Positions 59,637-64,000 of a DNA stretch of 64,000 bases are shown here, one piece after another. Position 1 is the first letter of the stretch. Every line of letters begins with the position of its first letter. The translations under genes were made by a program, and so were the position numbers. Source of the stretch: GWE2-42-39 sp034003625 (lineage in GTDB: Bacteria; Bacteroidota; Bacteroidia; Bacteroidales; Prolixibacteraceae); NCBI GenBank assembly GCA_034003625.1, contig JAVEYG010000016.1:32254-96253 (forward strand). Reading direction: 5' to 3'. The notes beneath the pieces were generated by a model. That model was not told the DNA's origin and searched no databases. It saw nothing but the letters and a program-made list of their open reading frames with translations.

Positions 59637-59715
59637 TTGTCACCCTGAACGTAGCGGAGGGGACTTGTTTCACACGATGAAGTTGCAGGTCCTTTGTTAC
59701 GATCAGAATGACAAA
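59637..59715. repeat. Degenerate intergenic palindromic repeat
   Basis: In the 315-base gap 59608-59922, TTTGTCACCCTGA (59637-59649) and TCAGAATGACAAA (59703-59715) form imperfect inverted ends of a 79-base unit containing GTAGCGGAGGGGACTTG. I recall units of the form GTCACCCTGA...TCAGAATGAC as dispersed intergenic repeats in Bacteroidetes genomes. The rest of the gap shows no gene. Confidence 0.55.
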
Positions 59716-59922
59716 CCGTTATTTGATGGTTGACAGGACACCGGGCTGATGAATGTGGATTTGTATGTTTTTGGGTTATTGTTGAAAATATTTCAGAAAT
59801 GAACCGGAATTATCGCATTGATACATTTTACAAAGAATACGGGTAACGTGCGAACGAAGAAATAATAAAAGGAGCAATGACCAAGGTTTAAATGCAATAA
59901 AATATTAATAATCTATCCCCAA

Positions 59923-62523
59923 ATGAAAACAAGAAAATCAAAAAGACTATTGCAAGTAATTGTATTGTTTAGTGTTATAATTCCAGATTTTATTTTTGCA
60001 CAGAACGTTGGCGATTACGGTTCATCCGCTTCCGGTAACTGGGGAACTGATGGGACTATCTGGATTGTCTGCACCGCAGCTGGTACCTGGGACGGGGCAA
60101 TAACTGCAACCTCTGTTCCGGACGAAACAACCAATGTGTGGATCAGGAGCGGGCATACCGTTTATACCACTTTGAGCGGAAAGAACTGTAAAAACCTGAC
60201 CATTGAACCTGGAGCTAAACTGTGGGGAAATTCAGGGGCGTCATCATCCAAATATTTTAATATTTATGGTTCCACCGTTCGCATTGACGGGACTTTTGGC
60301 GGTGAATCCGATGCCGCTTCGATACAGGCATCCGGAACTTCGCCCCAAACACTGACCCTAACCGGAAGCGGGACCTGTCACCTGAACAGGCTTTATCCTG
60401 AAAATGCCAATACCACTTTTATTTTCGATATCGATGTCAGTTTTCATTACGAAGGAGTGGCGATGTATGCCAATTCTGAAGAAGGTACAACCTTTACAAT
60501 CAATTCAGGGAAAAAACTTACATTTTCTTCGGTATCTCATATTTCAGGAAATACCAGCAGTACAACCAGAGGAAGGGGATACACCCTGAATATTTATGGC
60601 ACATTGGAAATGAATAATGGATCGGTACTGAATATGAATGCGCTAACTTCAAATACGACAAACCTTCATGTGTATAATGGGGGTGTTCTCAATTTGTATT
60701 CAACGTTGCAGGCCAATTCAACATCTTATGGCACGGTCAATATTACGGTGGATGAAGGCGGGGCAATAAACGGACTGGTAGGGAGTATGTTCGATTTGTC
60801 AAATGCAACCACTACCGTAAACGGGATTGTTGACCTGGGGGGAACGTCGACATCCACCCGGTCGTTGGGAGCTGCTTCAATCGGGTCAACCGGTAAAATG
60901 CGCCTGGCCGACGCAAATTATCCAACAGGTGTTGTTACCCTGAATAGCGGTTCTACGGTGGAATATGATGGCGACGTTGCTTTTTCATTGCCTGCTTCGC
61001 CTGCTACTTACGGTAACCTGTTGATAAGCAGTAGTTCCGAAATTACGGTCGATAATTCGGTAACCGCTGAAAACATGACGATCAACAGCAGTGCATCGGT
61101 TTCCGTTGCATCGGGACAAACGGTTTCCCTTACCGGCGACCTTGCTTTAAAATCGGATGCAAGCGCCACGGCATCATTAATCAACAATGGAACCATAAAT
61201 GTCGTCGGGACAACTTCTGCCGAATGTTACATGACTGGCAATGTCTGGTACGTGGTTGCTCCAATTGCCGAAGGGGGCAATATCAGCACTTTTGTTCAGG
61301 CCGCAGCCAATGCAATACCTGCGAATGGCAGCAACTATGGCATGATGGATTACAACGAAACCACCAATAGCTGGAACAGCTATTTCACTTCGGGCACAAC
61401 CGGTAATTTAGGGGTGGGGAGGGGATACTGCCTGCGCCGCAGTAGCAACGGGACAGTGACCTACTCCGGAACACTTTCCGGCGGGACTAAAACCGTAACC
61501 CTGACGAAAGAAGGCGAAGGATGGAACTGCATTGGCAATCCTTATCCTTCCGCAATTGCCATAAATTCTGCCTCTCCAGCTACCGAAAATTTCATTGCCC
61601 ATAACAATGGCAGTTTAGATGCCAGCTATGCCTGCGTTTATGTGTGGGACGATAACTCCAAAACCTACAAAATAAAGGGAAATGTCCAGGGTGCGTACGG
61701 CAGCCGCGAGCTGGACCAGAATGTGTTACAGGCCGGACAGGGGTTCTTCGTGAAAGCAAAGGAAGCCGGTACTTCGGTTGTTTTTAATAGCGATATGCAG
61801 GTACATTCAAATAGCGCCATCCTGAAGTCGGCCCCGGCACCCTGGCCCGGCTTCGAACTGCTTGCTTCTTCTGAAAAAACAACAACTTCTACAGTTTTGA
61901 TTTTCAATGAAAAAATGACTGTCGGCTTGGATGTGGCTTACGATGCAGGCTTGTTACGCGGATCCTCCGGCCTGGAGATATACACCCGCCTGGCAGAAGA
62001 CAACGGGGTGGATTTTGCGGTTCAGTGCCTGCCCGAAACGTATAAATCGCTGGTGGTCCCGTTAGGGGTGGAAAATAAAACGGGCGGAGAAATAACCTTT
62101 CGTATTAAGCCTTTGGGGAGATTCAACCTTCACTCCGTAACACTGGAAGACAAAACAGCAAACACTTTTACCGATCTGACCGGCGGGGCAACTTACCGGG
62201 TGGCGGTTGCCGCCGGAAAAACGGGCATCGGCAGGTTTTATGTCCATATCGACCATTCTACCACCGGGGTTGCTTTATTGGAAAATAAAGACGCAAGCAG
62301 CCTGAAAGTTTATCAGGCAGACGGACAAATCCGGATTATTGGCGAATTAGGCGTTTCGCCCCGGGCGCATTTGTTTAACATCGCCGGATGTTTGCTCGGG
62401 ACGTACCGCCTGCAGCAGGGCAATTGCAACAATATTCCCGCTTCAGGGCTGGCGCCCGGCGTATATTTTATTCAGATTGAAGAGCAGAGTGGCCATCGTA
62501 CTGTAAAAGTGGCGGTTCGTTAA
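59923..62523 (+). CDS. Secreted modular T9SS-type protein, paralogue 2
   Basis: Exported protein of 866 residues. Signal peptide near residues 8-26 (LLQVIVLFSVIIPDFIFAQ). The N-terminal 400 residues are low in charge and rich in Ser, Thr, Gly and Asn with repeated strand patterns (NLTIEPGAKLWG, TVRIDGTFGG, TLNIYGTLEMNNGS), suggesting a beta-helix. From about residue 430 it parallels the 763-residue protein: GMMDYNETTNSWNSYF, GEGWNCIGNPYPSAIAI, ATENFIAHN, SYACVYVWDD, and AGQGFFVKAKEAG, ending with a T9SS type A domain (HLFNIAGCLLGTYRL... LAPGVYFIQIEE). The shared C-terminal half with different N-terminal halves points to module exchange. No enzyme motif was seen. Confidence 0.8.
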   Translation: MKTRKSKRLLQVIVLFSVIIPDFIFAQNVGDYGSSASGNWGTDGTIWIVCTAAGTWDGAITATSVPDETTNVWIRSGHTVYTTLSGKNCKNLTIEPGAKLWGNSGASSSKYFNIYGSTVRIDGTFGGESDAASIQASGTSPQTLTLTGSGTCHLNRLYPENANTTFIFDIDVSFHYEGVAMYANSEEGTTFTINSGKKLTFSSVSHISGNTSSTTRGRGYTLNIYGTLEMNNGSVLNMNALTSNTTNLHVYNGGVLNLYSTLQANSTSYGTVNITVDEGGAINGLVGSMFDLSNATTTVNGIVDLGGTSTSTRSLGAASIGSTGKMRLADANYPTGVVTLNSGSTVEYDGDVAFSLPASPATYGNLLISSSSEITVDNSVTAENMTINSSASVSVASGQTVSLTGDLALKSDASATASLINNGTINVVGTTSAECYMTGNVWYVVAPIAEGGNISTFVQAAANAIPANGSNYGMMDYNETTNSWNSYFTSGTTGNLGVGRGYCLRRSSNGTVTYSGTLSGGTKTVTLTKEGEGWNCIGNPYPSAIAINSASPATENFIAHNNGSLDASYACVYVWDDNSKTYKIKGNVQGAYGSRELDQNVLQAGQGFFVKAKEAGTSVVFNSDMQVHSNSAILKSAPAPWPGFELLASSEKTTTSTVLIFNEKMTVGLDVAYDAGLLRGSSGLEIYTRLAEDNGVDFAVQCLPETYKSLVVPLGVENKTGGEITFRIKPLGRFNLHSVTLEDKTANTFTDLTGGATYRVAVAAGKTGIGRFYVHIDHSTTGVALLENKDASSLKVYQADGQIRIIGELGVSPRAHLFNIAGCLLGTYRLQQGNCNNIPASGLAPGVYFIQIEEQSGHRTVKVAVR

Positions 62524-62529
62524 ATGATC

Positions 62530-62570
62530 TCTTACACCTGACAGGTTTCTAAAACCTGTCAGGTGTAAGA
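62530..62570. repeat. Palindromic repeat, copy 3
   Basis: Perfect 19-base inverted repeat: arms TCTTACACCTGACAGGTTT and AAACCTGTCAGGTGTAAGA around loop CTA, seven bases after the stop of the 59923 gene. The core equals copy 1, and the outer parts differ from copy 1 symmetrically. A T run follows a few bases after, so it may end transcription. Confidence 0.85.
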
Positions 62571-62617
62571 AGCTAATTTTTTTAATTCTTCAGTATTTTT
62601 TTGAACATTTTGTACTT

Positions 62618-62743
62618 ATGGCCAAAAAGAAAGTATTATTTTTAGTACGGCGTTATCCTGAAACCATTCGCGCCGGCTTTATTTCTCCCGAAATATGCAA
62701 AAGTGGTTTCATCGTTTGTAATGATGAAATCGAGAATAGGTAA
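62618..62743 (+). CDS. Possible 41-residue small protein
   Basis: A short open frame from ATG 62618 to TAA 62741-62743. It reads MAKKKVLFLVRRYPETIRAG then FISPEICKSGFIVCNDEIEN. Amino-acid composition is protein-like, but there is no recognisable family and no clear ribosome-binding site. It lies in the 415-base gap 62524-62938, which otherwise holds copy 3 of the palindrome and no gene. Confidence 0.25.
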   Translation: MAKKKVLFLVRRYPETIRAGFISPEICKSGFIVCNDEIENR

Positions 62744-62938
62744 TACGTGAGGAGCTTAGGAGGTTCAGAGAAAATAAAAATTACATGCAAATGAGATATA
62801 GACGGAATTACGGTTCCTCAAAAAGACAAATCCTGTGAATTCGATAAGGTAACCGGCAGATTTCTAATGTGTGGCCCTTGTATATTGTCAATAGGTTTTA
62901 ATGAGTTTATTCTAAAAAATAACTTAAATCAATATAAC

Positions 62939-63886
62939 ATGAAAAACTTCTATCTGAAAAAATGGAGCTATACAATGATTCTTATCGTTCTAATGCTTTT
63001 TTCTTACAAAGAGGTATCCGCACAGTATCCCGTAAACTTGTATTGTAATGCAGAAGGAACACTGGGGGAGCCTATCGGGGGAATTTATGCTTGGAATGAT
63101 TGGTTCACAAATATTACGTTTGCCGGAATAAATCATAACAGGGTCAAAGATGGGTGGATAACACGATATACTTCGGAAATTGGGAGCGTCCAGCGTGGAC
63201 AAAAATATACCCTTTCGGTTACCGTGAATGCGGCGGGAGCTGATTTTTCATTTCAATATATCGCAGCATATATAGATTGGAACCGTGATGGTGATTGTGG
63301 GATCAGGTCGGGGATACCAACTCCCGATACAGGAGAAAGTTATTTGTTAGGACAAGGGGCATCCCACCCTCAAACAATGACTATTGAAATTACGGTTCCA
63401 ATGGATGCCGTTGTTGGGACAACATGGTTGCGGGTCATGTTGGATGGAGATGAAGGCAATGGCGATTACAGCTGTTATGTTGGGTACGGGGAAATAAAAG
63501 ACTTTCCAGTTGAAGTAACTGCCGGGGGTTCTGCCCCCACCGTTACCACCACAGCTGCTACTTCCATTTCTGCCACCTCGGCTACCCTGGGTGGCAATGT
63601 AACCGCCGATGGCGGCGCTGCGGTAAGCGAGCGGGGCGTGGTGTATTCAACTACTGATTCAACGCCGACAATTGCGGAGGGGGCAACTAAAGATACCAAT
63701 GGCTCCGGAACAGGGATTTTCAGCGAATCAATTGGTTCCCTGTCGGCTGGAACAACTTATTATTATAATGCCTATGCCATTAACTCGGCCGGGACCAGCT
63801 ACGGCACAACAACGAGTTTTACTACTAGCTCAGCGACAGCTCCCGATATTGAGTTTACCAATTGTCCGGATAATGTCCGCGCCTGA
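62939..63886 (+). CDS. Secreted GEVED/fibronectin-like protein, apparently truncated by an insertion sequence
   Basis: Exported protein of 315 residues from ATG 62939. The signal peptide is near residues 10-29 (SYTMILIVLMLFSYKEVSAQ); the frame extends upstream to 62867 without signal character. Residues about 30-195 resemble a GEVED domain (TSEIGSVQRGQKYTLSVTVN, AAYIDWNRDGDCG, DGDEGNGDYSCYVGYGEIKDF). Residues about 198-300 are the fibronectin-like module shared with the 57054 protein. The protein ends abruptly at TNCPDNVRA with no T9SS domain, and its TGA stop is also the first three bases of what looks like an IS end. The original gene was probably longer. Confidence 0.7.
   Translation: MKNFYLKKWSYTMILIVLMLFSYKEVSAQYPVNLYCNAEGTLGEPIGGIYAWNDWFTNITFAGINHNRVKDGWITRYTSEIGSVQRGQKYTLSVTVNAAGADFSFQYIAAYIDWNRDGDCGIRSGIPTPDTGESYLLGQGASHPQTMTIEITVPMDAVVGTTWLRVMLDGDEGNGDYSCYVGYGEIKDFPVEVTAGGSAPTVTTTAATSISATSATLGGNVTADGGAAVSERGVVYSTTDSTPTIAEGATKDTNGSGTGIFSESIGSLSAGTTYYYNAYAINSAGTSYGTTTSFTTSSATAPDIEFTNCPDNVRA
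63530..63832 (+). repeat. Fibronectin-like module, copy 2
   Basis: Encodes the same module as 57480-57771, with KDTNGSGTGIFSE and NSAGTSYG in common and many synonymous differences. It is the last complete domain before the truncation. Confidence 0.75.
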
Positions 63887-64000
63887 AATACGTTGACCTA
63901 AAAAAAGGTTAACACGATGCAAAGAGATGGAATTTTCAATGAAGAACAACATGCACAACACTGTCGTTATTTCAGTGTTGATTTTAAAAAGAAAAGAGTA
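63884..64000 (+). mobile_element. Left end of an IS3-type insertion sequence
   Basis: The sequence from 63884 (TGAAATACGTTGACC, then A7GGTTAACACG) has the look of a Bacteroidetes IS3-family end: it begins with TG, contains GTTGACC, an A run and GGTTAACAC, and is followed at once by a transposase-like reading frame. The neighbouring secreted-protein gene breaks off exactly here. The right end lies outside the window. Confidence 0.5.
63917..64000 (+). CDS. IS3-family OrfA-like transposase, N-terminal part
   Basis: A frame opens at ATG 63917 and stays open to the window edge (28 codons). It reads MQRDGIFNEEQHAQHCRYFS followed by VDFKKKRV. The pattern YFSVDFKKKRV resembles the start of the helix-turn-helix OrfA protein of IS3-type elements, where a similar basic segment precedes the DNA-binding helices. 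Only this fragment is visible, so the family call is tentative. Confidence 0.45.
   Translation, partial: MQRDGIFNEEQHAQHCRYFSVDFKKKRV

Overview
The window comes from a member of the Bacteroidota, probably Bacteroidales/Marinilabiliales-like. It has a SusC/SusD pair, a periplasmic-propeller hybrid two-component regulator, several proteins with type IX secretion (T9SS) C-terminal sorting domains, weak Shine-Dalgarno sequences, and promoters of the Bacteroidetes type (TTG, about 18-19 nt, TAnnTTTG). The exact genus cannot be set from the sequence alone.

Region 1 (1-18308) is a polysaccharide utilisation locus (PUL). It holds the 3' end of a SusC porin, a SusD lipoprotein, a large T9SS lamin-tail-type protein, a GH29 alpha-L-fucosidase, a parallel beta-helix protein resembling GH141, two PHP-type metal-dependent phosphoesterase-like proteins flanking a calcineurin-type metallophosphatase, and a hybrid two-component regulator. 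Three putative phosphoesterases beside a fucosidase suggest a fucosylated substrate that also carries phosphate or phosphodiester groups.

Region 2 (18309-35735) is the fused str-S10-spc-alpha ribosomal super-operon, with 32 genes from rpsL to rplQ. It starts at well-formed Bacteroidetes promoters and ends at a hairpin terminator. map (methionine aminopeptidase) is missing from the secY-infA junction, and rpoBC is not upstream of rpsL; the PUL is there instead.

Region 3 (35736-40950) has a minus-strand Gly-Leu-Gly tRNA operon, a universal stress protein gene interrupted by an in-frame amber codon, pyrH, frr, a BtpA-family gene and a HisJ/PHP phosphatase.

Region 4 (41000-53600) is metabolic. 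A DUF1080 protein and a small helix-turn-helix-like protein are followed by a peptidoglycan-sugar salvage set: a GH3/NagZ-beta-lactamase fusion, a NamZ-like exo-muramidase and a sodium:solute symporter. After these come a cysteine-cluster protein, a flavodoxin-ferredoxin protein, a lipoprotein formylglycine-generating enzyme with both active-site cysteines, IorA and RsmE.

Region 5 (53600-64000) is accessory and repeat-rich. It has a cytoplasmic methyltransferase-like protein, a phage tail-collar (MdpB-like) protein, a periplasmic-binding-fold protein without a signal peptide, two paralogous modular T9SS proteins separated by a 65-residue hydrophobic leader-like peptide, and a third GEVED/fibronectin-like secreted protein that appears cut by an IS3-type element at the window edge. 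Three covarying palindromes, a MITE-like element and a degenerate intergenic repeat punctuate it. This is the best candidate here for an undescribed co-operating gene set.
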